Positions 54,431 through 64,000 of a DNA stretch of 64,000 nt are shown piece after piece; positions within the stretch are counted from its first letter, which is position 1, and every line of letters starts with the position of its first letter. Both the position numbers and the translations under genes were made by a program. Origin of the DNA: Liopterus haemorrhoidalis (lineage: Eukaryota; Arthropoda; Insecta; Coleoptera; Dytiscidae); NCBI GenBank assembly GCA_963971575.1, contig OZ020618.1, positions 250,501 to 314,500 on the forward strand, read 5' to 3'. Under the pieces are notes generated by a model. The model had not been told where the DNA came from. It saw only the letters and a program-made list of their open reading frames with translations, and ran no database searches.

Positions 54431-54925
54431 GGCTCAAGACGGCATGGAAGCGATGCGCCAGATCGGGGCGCCACAATCAAGGGGCACCGAATCGAAGAAA
54501 AAATATATAACGTATTACAATATCAAAATAGCTTTAATTAAAATAATATTCATTTTTGTAATAAGTATTGTAATCTTTAATTAAATCTAGCAAAAACTAA
54601 TTTTATTTACTGGGCGGCACTTCAGACTGCTAGTAAAAGGGGGCGCCATGCAAGAAAATTTAGAAAAAAATAACTTTTTTTACTGGGCGGCACTTCTAGT
54701 AAAAGAGGGGGCGCCAAAAAGGAAAAATAGAAAAAAAAAGTACTTTTTTTAATTTTTTTACTGGACGGCACTTCAGGCTTCTAGTAAAAGGGGGGAGGGA
54801 CAAAAATTATTTTATTTTGTTTTATTTTATAATAGTTTTATAAAATAAAACTTATTTAAAAATATATGTGGGGGGGCGCTTAACCTAATCTTGCATCGGG
54901 ACGCCAGGTACCGTTGAGCCGGCCC
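54431..54925. mobile_element. hAT-like MITE with GGCTCAA ends and short internal repeats
   Basis: CAGGAGCGGCTCAAGACGGC at the left, GTTGAGCCGGCCCTG at the right. Inside, three units of TACTGG(G/A)CGGCACTT...TAGTAAAAG(G/A)GGG recur. No exact target duplication. Confidence 0.5.
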
Positions 54926-55593
54926 TGGATAGGTGCGTTAACGATAAGATATGACACGTGCGTCTTCTTACACGATATCAAAAATCTATATGATTCGTAT
55001 ACAATTAATAAACGTGACCCCTTATCATATGTATGTATTATTCAAACATTCCAGCTGCCATGAATATCGAGCAGATATTTATATCGGCACACGGCGGGAT
55101 CGTGTGCGTGCATATGCAACCAACATCACGTCACTGTGGCGCTGGTTGCCTGCACGAACATTCACACGCCTGAACTTTTGCACTTTTACCATTATAAACC
55201 GGGAGCTCATGACAGTTTATGGTCTCCGTTTTCATACAGCATGCCTTTTGAAGGAGAGAATATTTACCTACCCTGTGACAACAAAGAAAAGAGAATACTA
55301 AACCGCTGCACGCTTTCCGGTTATATGGAAAATTGCATTTCCACTTGCACAAAATTTTATGCTTTTCTGATTTAATAATGCTTGCCTTTTTATCAAAAGA
55401 AAGTTAAAGTCTTAAAAATTATAGGCATGCGATTCGCAGGATCCCAAATGGTTCAAACGGTCGCGTGATCTTTTAATAAAAAAAAATATGATTTTTCGCG
55501 TTTTCATGCAGCATGCCGTTTCATGCATTTACATTTTTTGAAGAAAAAATAATAATAAATGGGAAATTAAGAAAGACACAATAATGAAATTAT

Positions 55594-56074
55594 CAGGGCT
55601 TCGAACCGTTATTTTTTTCGTTTCGGTTTTCGTTCCAGTTCAATTAAAAAAATATATATCAGTTCGGTTCCGGTTTTCGTTCCGGCAAAAATAACGTTTT
55701 TTTTTCGGTTTTCGGTTCAGTTCCGAGTGATAAATTTTTAAATGCTTTTATTTGTATTAGAAATTTATTTTCTACTATAATTTAGAAGAACATTTTACTC
55801 TTTATTTTGTAATAATCATACCAAAGCCGCTGTCAGGGGGGGGGTTTGGACGTTTAACCCCCCTCCCCCCGAAATAATAGAAGCGATTTTTTTTTTTACT
55901 TATCAGTTAAAAAAATACGATTTTTTTCTGCTCATCAGTTCAAAAAAATAATCTTAAATAAAATGTATTTTACATTCACTCACATAAACATTATCTGAAC
56001 CGAAATCAACCGATATTTTTTTTTAGGTTCAGTTCCGGTTTTCGTTCCGACAAATGTAACGGTTTTTTTCGGTA
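55594..56074. mobile_element. hAT MITE H1, copy 3, right end lost
   Basis: CAGGGCTTCGAACCG start, CGGTTCCGG arrays and the (G)9 segment as in other copies; stops before the GAAGCCCTG end, abutting the M2 element. Confidence 0.8.
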
Positions 56075-56097
56075 TTCAAAATCTAGTTCCGCTTATA

Positions 56098-56278
56098 AAG
56101 TCTGTTACTTTGGCTAAGGCGGAACTAGATTTTCAACTCTAGTTACTTTTATCGATTGATTGAAGCTTTTGATCATTTTGTTCAGGAAAATCCAATTTCA
56201 TTATATAAAAAAGTAGCTAATGATAACTTACAAAAATGAAAATTTCGGTTAGTTCCGCCTAATCGTTTGGAAGACTAT
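56098..56278. mobile_element. Short MITE family M2 (relative of M1)
   Basis: AGTCTGTTACTTTGGCTAAGG and GCGGAACTAG at the left; CTAGTTCCGCC-type GTTAGTTCCGCCTAATCG at the right. Internal CTAGTTACTTTTATCG is shared with M1. 181 bp. Confidence 0.6.
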
Positions 56279-57323
56279 ACGTTTAGAATAGCCTATAAAT
56301 TGAAATATGTATTACCACAGGCGCGCACCCAGGATTTATACTTAGAGGGTGCCAGTAGAAAACACCTTTAAAAATTCGAAAATTCTGGCGGAAAAATGGT
56401 TAAGAACTGAAATTCAAGGCCATAATGATACTGTTATTGTGTTTGGTTAGCGAACGGCACTGTTAACAAGGGCAGGGACCTCAACAGAGGGTGAGGAGAA
56501 AACTGTCAATCGTAGAGACACGCCCCTGGAGCCATGGCAACCTGTTGAAGGCCGGTGCATCCCGGGTTCACAACGCAATCTACCTACTGCAATCACAGAC
56601 CTACGTAATTCAATCCTTTTCAACCCCCAAAACAAAAACAAAAAAAAAACGCACCTACCTTTTAACTCAAACCAACTCGAATTAAATCTTGAGAACTCAC
56701 TGAATGGGGATGAAAACATTAAAAGCAAACAAAGACACAATGTGGGTCACGTTAATTAAATCCATCCAAATATTTACAATCAACAGAACCGGAATAAAGA
56801 TAATATCGTGCCCAAAGCGTACATCAAACACAAATGTAGAATAGTTTAAATTAGAGACTTTAATAATGATAAACACAAAACACTGGCCAAGTGCATTAAA
56901 TTTATGTTTTATATCAGTTCAATAAATCACTTTATGACGTAAAAACATCGCAAATAACCTTTGTAGAGGCAGGAGAGAAAAACGGTAACTTTCTGGACTG
57001 CCACAATATGGGAACGAAATATTTGATTAAAAAAGGCTCCCATACCAACTTAATTAACACGTTTTTAAATTTATAGGGAAAAAAACAATCGTTGCAATCA
57101 TAGATTTATTATTTAGCTGAACATTTCATTGATTTAGTAGCCATTGTAGTATAAAACACAATAATTACGAATCAATATCAAATATAAAAACACAATCATA
57201 TCACACAAACAATAATTAAGGGACTGATTGAGCGTTGCGTTATTTTGGTGCCGTGCGCACTTAACTTCAAATTGATCGTTGTTGAACCATTGTCGACACA
57301 TTTCAATTGTTGAAATCACTCAC
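56279..57323. other. GPCR upstream intron, one X-box-like site
   Basis: GAGCCATGGCAACC near 56530 is X-box-like. Overlapping frames on both strands at 56447-56740 are not recognised. Confidence 0.35.
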
Positions 57324-57500
57324 CAGATATAGTACATTGTTGCACGGCACAGAGAAAACGCCCGTGTTCTTCTCGCGAATTCCGCCGACACTAAACTCGA
57401 TTCGGTCCCCGCGACTGTGCGATGAAAGCGGCCCCACGGCCCACACCAGAACTGGCATTCCCGCTCTTCCCGTCCACGATAATCGCACACGCGCAAACCA
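57324..57500 (-). other. Probable non-coding first exon of the GPCR gene
   Basis: On the minus strand a GC-rich stretch (CGCGGGGACCGAATCG, GGCGGAATTCGCGAGAAG) ends at a strong donor CTGGTGAGT, with no long conserved frame. It lies 3.7 kb upstream of the acceptor at 53594. Start is approximate; an initiator-like CACAGTCGCG lies near 57415. Confidence 0.5.
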
Positions 57501-58336
57501 AACACTATGGGGGTGTACTAAAATACCATTATTATCTTCAATTATTGAACGTTCACAGCGTGATTGTTTTCATGAAAATGATAAGAAAAAAATAATTAGG
57601 TATATCCACCTTACAGCAGCTTATACAGCATCCTCTGAAAGCGTCATGAAGCAGCAATACTGGAGTGGTAAAGTATGAAAGGAGTGTTTTAGCACACAGC
57701 TATAACCACCCCTATCTCATATTGTCCCAGTATTTTTAGCAAATGAATATATTAATGTCACATATAAGCAGTGTTGTAATAGATACATTTAAAAATATAT
57801 CTAGATACAGGATAACCAGACAACTGGGGCCGTTCACAATTGGGGCTTTTCACAATTGGGGCGATGGACAATTCGGGCCGTACACAATTGGGGCCTTTGA
57901 CAACTGGAGCCATAACTATAAGAGATAGTCTTCTTTTGTTTAAAATAAAAAATAATTATTTTACAAGTTGGCATAAATTAAATTGCGTGTTCTTTTGAAA
58001 AAAAATATTTTAATGGTTTGATTAAATAAATTTGGTGGGAATTAGAATAAATAAAAAAACTGTATTTTAAGGGTTGGCTTAAGAAAATTTTCGTGATCAT
58101 TTGATTAAAAAGAAATTGTATTTTAAGAGTTATATTAAGTAAAACTTGGTGCTCTTTTGACTATATAAATAAAAAATGTTTTTAAGGGTTGGCTTAAGTA
58201 AATTGAAGTGTTCTTTTGAATAAAAATATAAAAAATGTATTTGTTATATTATTACAATATACTATCATACATTAAAAAAAAAAAAAAAAAAACTAGGAAA
58301 ATCAAATAGTCAAACAAAACATAACTGATTTTCTTG

Positions 58337-58747
58337 TACAGTCTGTTTCAAACGGTTAGGCGGAACTAAATGGGAATTTTGTTCTTTTAGGTTGTCACGA
58401 GAAGGGACCTTGCTAGGGTTATTTAATTTTTCACGTTGGAATGTCAAAATTTAAAATTCCAACAATGAAACCATGGAAACGAATGATATATGTCAATGTC
58501 AATTATTTTTTTTATATATTTTAATTACAAAAATATAAATAATTGGGAAATTTGTAATAAGAATGACACAAAAAATTAACATATAAAGAAAATGACATTT
58601 TAAAATGATGAAAAAAATTACCAAAAATTGTTTATTGTAAGTATGATTTACAAAGCTTAAACAAAACGGCCGAAAAGCACGATTTAAACGATGAAAGTAA
58701 CTAGATTGCAAAATCTAGTTCCGCTTAACCGTTTGGAACAGACTGTA
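58337..58747 (+). mobile_element. MITE family M1, copy 8
   Basis: Full length with TACAGTCTGTTTC and GGAACAGACTGTA, inserted between the two long arms of the 57814 element, so it arrived after that fold-back formed. Confidence 0.92.
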
Positions 58748-59513
58748 GTTGACTCAGATTAATTAAATTTAGTTACTCAAAAGTTTTTATTTATTTATTC
58801 AAAAGAACACTTATATTTACTTAAGCCAACCCTTAAAATACATTTTTTATTTACATAGTCAAAGAGCATTAAATTTTACTTAATCTAACCTTTAAAATAC
58901 AATTTCTTTTTAATCAAATGAACACGAAAATTTACTTAAGCCAACCCTTAAAATACAATTTTTTTATTTATTCTAATTCCCTCCAAAATGTACTTAATCA
59001 AACCAAAAATATATTTTTTTAAAAGAACACGCAATTTAATTTATGCCAACTTGTAAAATAATAATTTATTATTTTAAACAAAAGAAGACTCTAGCTCTTA
59101 TAGTTATAGCCCCAGTTGTTAAAAGCCCCAATTGTGTACGGCCCGAATTGTCCATCGCCGTCGTTGTTAATGGCCCTAGTTGTGAAAAGCCCCAATAGGG
59201 GATACGCATAAAATTTGTATTTCCTTAAAACTACATTATTTTGATATGTTAATATTAGTTATGTCACCTAACAAAACAAAAATTACATTTTAATTAATAT
59301 TATAGCCAAATTTTTGAATTAAAATATTGTAAATTTGAAATAAGCCGACCACGGAGCGAAGGTTGCCGAGTAAAACGACTGAGTATGACGTCAAACGATA
59401 GGGGTTTCACATCACAGATACAGCTACAACATAATCTTTACACGTGTGTGTATTGTATTGTTCGAGAGTTTTGTAATTGTTTTTAAGCAATTTTTCACGC
59501 ATTTATTATTAAA

Positions 59514-59636
59514 ATGGCAGATAAAGATTTTGTTAGGGCTCAGAGTGATAATTTACCCAACTTTGATGCATTTATGCTCATGGAATATATGAAAAATAAT
59601 GAATGCTACAGTGCTGAGGAAATACGTGGTGTCAAA
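59514..59636 (+). CDS. Orphan first exon (MADKDF...), not firmly identified
   Basis: ATG in good context (TTAAAATGG), 41 open codons, then a GTAATT donor. The product begins MADKDFVRAQSDNLPNFDAF and ends CYSAEEIRGVK. From memory this resembles the N-terminus of insect proteins with SWIM/YqaJ-type domains found near transposons; I could not check it. No later exon was found within the element. Upstream 59340-59513 looks like a short promoter and 5' UTR with a CRE (TGACGTCA, 59386-59393). Confidence 0.45.
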
Positions 59637-60157
59637 GTAATTTTTATTTTATATTCTATAACTTTATGTAAACAAACGCTGCAACTCTGTAAAATGTAAA
59701 TATTTAAGTAATTTAGATGTCAGAATTTTACTACATTGTTTACATGAAGTTACAAAACGTTAGAGGCATAATTGAAATACTGCAATATAAGTTATCTATA
59801 TTAATATAAAATTTAATTCGGTAAACATGTATAAATTGTTTTTATAGAATTAAACTTTATTTTAACTAAAATCACTCTAACTTTACATAACCTATGAAAG
59901 TTATACAAACAAATAAGTTCACAACAGACTATGTACGCTGGGTAAGCTAGTAGTGACATGCATCAGTTAGAAGGGGTATGACGTCACACGTCGTTTTCGC
60001 GCGCTACATACATTTATGATTTTTTTAAGCCTTCAAATTACAAAAAAAATAAATAAAAACTGTTTTTTATGTTTATATGCAAAAAGAGGAATATAATAAA
60101 AAATAAAAAAAAAATCATGCCTATCTCCTATTGTCTTACGGCCCCAGTTGTCTGGTT

Positions 60158-61191
60158 GCACCACTATAAACATTCCAGTTTTCGTTGTTGATATGATCTT
60201 GATAGAGAGGAGTGTTAAATAAGAGACAACATAGACAATATTGTTAAAAATTTGTTTTTATTTGAAGGTTTTTAACAAACATTAACAGACACATGTTACA
60301 TAGCGAAGATATACGGAATCAATGAATAGAAGAGAAACGAGCCAATCTATAACATTTGAGACGCAGTTGGTCGATTAGAGTCATCCAAGGGGAGGTGGGT
60401 GTTGAGGGGGGGGGGGGGGCAACTTAAATACATTAACTACAAAATAGTTTAAACATCTATGTAATCATAAATAAAATACATCATTCTTTCATATATGCGC
60501 TTATCATCTGCCATTTATAATATGTATATATATATTTATAAAACCAGCGACTGCGCAGCGCTTCTCGCGCATCCAACCATCCAACAATCACCGGCAGACA
60601 CTAAAATATGCGCTCCACCCATCCATACATACACACATACACACACATACAACTTTACATCTAAAACATAAAATCATACCATCGTTTCATAAAAATCTAT
60701 AGCTTGTTCTACATTATACAGTTTTTATCCAATTTCGCCCTTTTTCATTGACTAGAACCTACAGTACTGGATCACCCCACACCCTTTCGGAATCTAGGGG
60801 GGGCTCAAAAAATGTTAAATTTTAAATTTTCACACCATGTTTTCTCATCAGAATACTGATTTACTAACGGCCAGTTTCTGAAAGCTTAGCCGAGTTTAAT
60901 CTTTTGGTTAAACTCGGTTACAATATAACTCCCGTAACCATTTGGTTATACAGTGCGATCATTATATCTTGAGCGTTATGGTAAACAATGAGTTTTAAAA
61001 ATATCAAAACTGTATTATAATTCACAGCTGAATTTACCAATTTAACAAAGAATCAGATTAATTCGTTAGCACGAAAACACCCGGGGAAAAACGAAATTAT
61101 GGTGCTAACTTAATGTTATCAACTCATTGGCGTGTAGAGAAAAACAGTGTTCATTTAATAACTAATTCGCATAAGGTAATACAAATAAAAT
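60158..61191 (-). other. Possible minus-strand 3' UTR and non-coding sequence
   Basis: AATAAA on the minus strand near 60258 could end a transcript whose body lies to the right. (G)14 at 60406-60419 and CATACACACA repeats near 60625-60650. No coding exon is recognised. Confidence 0.3.
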
Positions 61192-62121
61192 AAGACTCCG
61201 GTCTGACATATGGCAACACTGTTGACAGACCCATATGATTTCTGGATAGTACCAACCTTCAAACGATACGTGTGAAAATTTAATAACATTCTGACAATTA
61301 GTTTAGAGGTTAGTGTTTTTAACAGGGCTTCGAACCGTTATTTTTTTCGTTTCGGTTTTAGTTCCGGTTCAATTAAAAATATATATATCGGTTCGGTTCC
61401 GGTTTTCGTTCCGGCAAAAATAACGGTTTTTTTCGGTTTTCGGTTCAGTTCCAAGTGATAAATTTATAAATGCTTTTATTTGTATTAGAAATTTATTTTC
61501 TACTATAATTTAGAACATTTTATTCCTTATTTTGTAAAAATCATACCAAGGCCGCTGCCAGGGGGGGGGGATTCTGGACGTTCAACTCCCCCTCTCGAAA
61601 TAATAGAAGCGCATTTTTTTAAATTATCAGTTAAAAAAAAATACTATATTTTTCTGCTCATCAGTTTAAAAAATAATCTTAAATAAAATGTATTTTATAT
61701 CACTCATATAAACATGTCTTATCTGAACCGAAATAAACCGATATTTTTTTTCGGTTCAGTTACGGTTTTCGTTCCGACAAAAATAACGGTTTTTTTTCGG
61801 TTTTCGGTTCAGTTCCGGTTCGAAGCCCTGGTTTTTAATGACTCCAGTTTTGTAATTTTCAAAAGAATGGATAAAAAAGAATTTCGTGTGTTGATTAAAC
61901 ATTGTTTTTTGATGGGGAAAAATACTGTTGAAGCCAAACAGTAGCTTGATAAGTGTTATAGAGACACCAGGCAAATCAACTATTACTGATTGGTATGCTG
62001 AATTTAAATTAATTAATTTTAATTTTAGGAGCGTTGGAATGAATGTATCACTCTTGGAGAGTTGATGAATAAAGTCAAATTTCTAAAAAAAAAATGTTTT
62101 TCTTAGTTAGACCGGCGACTT
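61192..62121 (+). mobile_element. Internally deleted mariner, copy 2, split by a hAT MITE
   Basis: Left AGACTCCGGTCTGACATATG, right end GACCGGCGACTT. Keeps MDKKEFRVLIKHCFLMGKN and EAKQ, then a stop, a YAEFK remnant, and a C-terminal RWNECITLGE remnant; the catalytic DDD core is deleted. hAT H1 copy 4 lies at 61323-61830. Confidence 0.85.
61323..61830. mobile_element. hAT MITE H1, copy 4, with perfect duplication
   Basis: CAGGGCTTCGAACCG ... CGGTTCGAAGCCCTG flanked by GTTTTTAA on both sides (61315-61322, 61831-61838). The mariner copy at 42926-43363 shows the uninterrupted site. Complete reference copy, 508 bp, with a (G)10 tract at about 61561. Confidence 0.95.
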
Positions 62122-62889
62122 ATTGAGCGACTTATTAATTCGGATATGTGTGTTGAAGTATTGAGTCTATTTTGTAAAATAACACCATCCTTTTATTTCT
62201 ATCTCCCCTGGAACTTACGTACTACAAGCTTAAAGATAATCGAAATTGAAAATTATGTAAGAACTTTGTATCGAAAAAGTGTAAAATAAATTAAAACTTG
62301 GATGTCTAGTCAATGAAAACAGTTTAAAAAAACAGACAAATAAAGAATAATGTACAACAAGCTTATTGAGAGAATCGCGCAGCCCGTTAATATCTCGTCC
62401 TGCGCGATCTCCATTTTCTCACTTTGAGAAATGCTTCGAGTGCGAGAATAAGGAAGGCGTACACGAGCAATGGGGAAAAGGAGGGAGGAGTTATAATACA
62501 CTCCATGACAGTCTGTCATCGTGCAACTAAACCCATTTAACACTAGCGATATTTACAAATTGGGTGAATCCTATATGTGTTTTGTCTGTCTGTCTGTCTG
62601 TCTGTGTATCTGTGTTTGTGTGTGTGTGTATGTGTGTATGTGTTATGTTTCTTTAAGAACGGAGCAAATACTGCTTAAAACTGGCTCCTTTCTAAGAAAA
62701 AAAAACATATCAGTCTCAAAGCCAACATGTTAACAAAAAAACTGAAATGCATTTTCCATTTCAAATATTTCATTGAATATACAGACTTAAGAATAACCAC
62801 TTAACGCAGAACTGGCCACATTAAGTCCGTTCTACATTATACTTTTTTCAATACTTATCCAACTCTGACGTCATTTCAACTTTTGATAC
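62122..62889. other. Non-coding, hairpin and microsatellite
   Basis: CGCGCAG...CTGCGCG hairpin near 62376-62408; CTGT/GTGT run 62583-62640. A 77-codon minus-strand frame here is not recognised. Confidence 0.4.
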
Positions 62890-63097
62890 TACGGAGTAAT
62901 TATTTAATGGCGAGACGACGTCACTGGAAGTTTTAATAATTTGCCGTTTCATACACATCGTAGCAGGCGATTATGCGTGCATTTTTTTCTTCATAATAAA
63001 ATTTTAGGTTATTATAGTCATAGTATTCACCAGTATTTCTGCTAGGAGGCACGTAAAATTCAGTGACGTCGTCTCGCCATTAAATAATCACTCTGTA
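62890..63097. mobile_element. TA-flanked MITE with 44-bp TIR
   Basis: TACGGAGTAATTATTTAATG and GGCGAGACGACGTCACTG on the left; CAGTGACGTCGTCTCGCC and CATTAAATAATCACTCTGTA on the right. 208 bp; the TIR contains a CRE-like GACGTCAC. Confidence 0.9.
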
Positions 63098-63179
63098 CAT
63101 AATATAGTGGGGGAAAAAAATAAGAGACAGCGATAACATATTTTATTACTTTATGATACTCTTCACTGCCAACTTAAAA

Positions 63180-63885
63180 AATTTTAGGTTCAGGTGACAA
63201 CAATTTGGTTATAGAACCAATTCTAGTAACCAATTTATAAATACTGTTTAACTGTGCTAAGTTTATATTTAATTATATCTTCTAAATAAACTTCTTTTTT
63301 GATTTAATATGTATTAGTCAAGTAGAAAAAAATTAAAAATACCAAATTTTCGAAAAAAAAAAAAAAAAAAAATCAAAAAATGTTTTTGATTTGATTGAAA
63401 ATGTATTTTTAAAGTAATTTTGGCTTAGGGAGTATGAATAAAAATTCCACCTTTTCAAGTTTCTGTGTTATGGTCGTTTTCGATCAGTTTTATGGCGATA
63501 ACTCAAAAATCAAAGCCCGTAGCTCAAAACAAATGTCATTTTTGGTATCTACGGCCCAAAATATATACATTTTTATCAAAATCCGAAACATTTTTTTTTA
63601 CTAAAAATTGCAATTTTTTTTAAGGTATACCCCTTACGATATTTTCGATTTTGGGCAATTTTTAAAGGTTTTTTTTAACTTACAGTAAAAATAGTTTGGA
63701 TGAAAATATTTAAGTCCTAATTTTTATTTAGAGTAAACGAAATACAAGGATTTCAAAAATTGAAACTAGAGGTCTCTATCTCTAACCGTTTTTGAGATGT
63801 GATTTTTTTAAATTTTGAAAAAAATTTAGAAAAATTTAAAATTTTACTTTTTTTGTAGGGATATGCTTCAAAATGTGTCTCATGC
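63180..63885. repeat. Dispersed repeat family S, second copy
   Basis: TATGGTCGTTTTCGATC, ATACCCCTTACGATATTTTC and GAGGTCTCTATCTC words correspond, inverted, to 47030-47600. Confidence 0.5.
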
Positions 63886-64000
63886 GCTCGATTACGCTAA
63901 CTGGTGGCCAAATTATTGTACTAAATACTTCAGTACAGTTTGAACTTATATATTTTAGTGTTGAATTTTTGTTACAATGTCGACAGAAGTAGTGAAAAAC
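63886..64000. repeat. Partial dispersed repeat at window edge
   Basis: GCTCGATTACGCTAACTGGTGG and CAGTACAGTTTGAAC parallel 50700-50760; cut by the window end. Confidence 0.5.

Larger units (their letters stand above)
57814..60157. mobile_element. Large inverted-repeat element carrying a first exon
   Basis: AACCAGACAACTGGGGCCGT (57814-57833) is exactly inverted at 60138-60157. Subterminal TTCACAATTGGGGC words repeat. A long arm 57833-58240 is inverted at 58790-59207, and both arms contain four units of about 62 bp with AAGGGTTGGCTTAAGT. M1 copy 8 sits in the loop between arms. The right third holds a promoter-like region and an exon. No transposase is seen, so it moved with help from elsewhere if mobile. 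Confidence 0.7.

Noticed and set aside
57307..57678. 123-codon plus-strand frame
   Set aside because: Covers the probable GPCR 5' UTR exon in antisense; no motif recognised.
3285..58711. Recurrent MQSSYFHRLNRAF-type frames of 65-88 codons
   Set aside because: They occur only inside copies of MITE M1, have no signal of coding constraint and end in low-complexity AT-rich sequence.
1..64000. CRISPR arrays, bacterial operons or a phage-type system
   Set aside because: All tandem arrays here are minisatellites or TE-derived without unique spacers, and gene structure is that of spliced eukaryotic genes.

Overview
The window is AT-rich, repeat-dense eukaryotic DNA with multi-exon genes, GT-AG introns, mariner and hAT elements, TA-flanked MITEs and arthropod-type gene families. 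It is almost certainly an insect nuclear genome. A hemipteran is my guess, but nothing here proves the order. There are no operons, bacterial genes or CRISPR arrays.

Two host genes can be rebuilt exon by exon on the minus strand. (1) A proton-coupled oligopeptide transporter (SLC15/POT/PTR2 family) occupies 16951 down to 5902. Twelve consecutive exons join with matching phases and give about 681 residues ending at a TAA stop; only the N-terminal exon(s) with the start codon and TM1 were not found. (2) A complete class A (rhodopsin-like) GPCR of 386 residues lies in four coding exons at 53573-53324, 40519-40189, 38577-38239 and 35241-35001, with a probable non-coding first exon at about 57500-57324. 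Its large intron holds an orphan plus-strand exon of a calpain (43748-43890). A second orphan first exon (59514-59636) sits inside a large inverted-repeat element.

The rest is mostly transposable elements, many datable by nesting. They include eight copies of a roughly 400-bp TA-flanked MITE; hAT-type elements with 8-bp duplications (222-517, 14424-14749, 15106-15571, 22855-24168, 61323-61830); a dead mariner (11416-12328) and two internally deleted mariners of another lineage (42926-43363, 61192-62121); a PIF/Harbinger-like MITE (51886-52217); several fold-back elements; two non-LTR retrotransposon fragments; and an LTR retrotransposon 5' end (26064 onward). In that 5' end the junction of LTR end and tRNA-Leu primer-binding site has become an 18-unit tandem array.

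Layout: 1-5.9 kb repeats; 5.9-17 kb transporter gene with TE-filled introns; 17-35 kb intergenic TE field including the LTR/PBS array and degenerate repeats in the probable 3' UTR of the GPCR; 35-57.5 kb GPCR gene with large TE-filled introns; 57.5-64 kb fold-back element, mariner/hAT nest and MITEs. The strongest observations are the PBS satellite, transporter introns that shrink to about 60-120 bp once their TEs are removed, a fold-back element carrying a host-like first exon, and a MITE whose end has multiplied in tandem.
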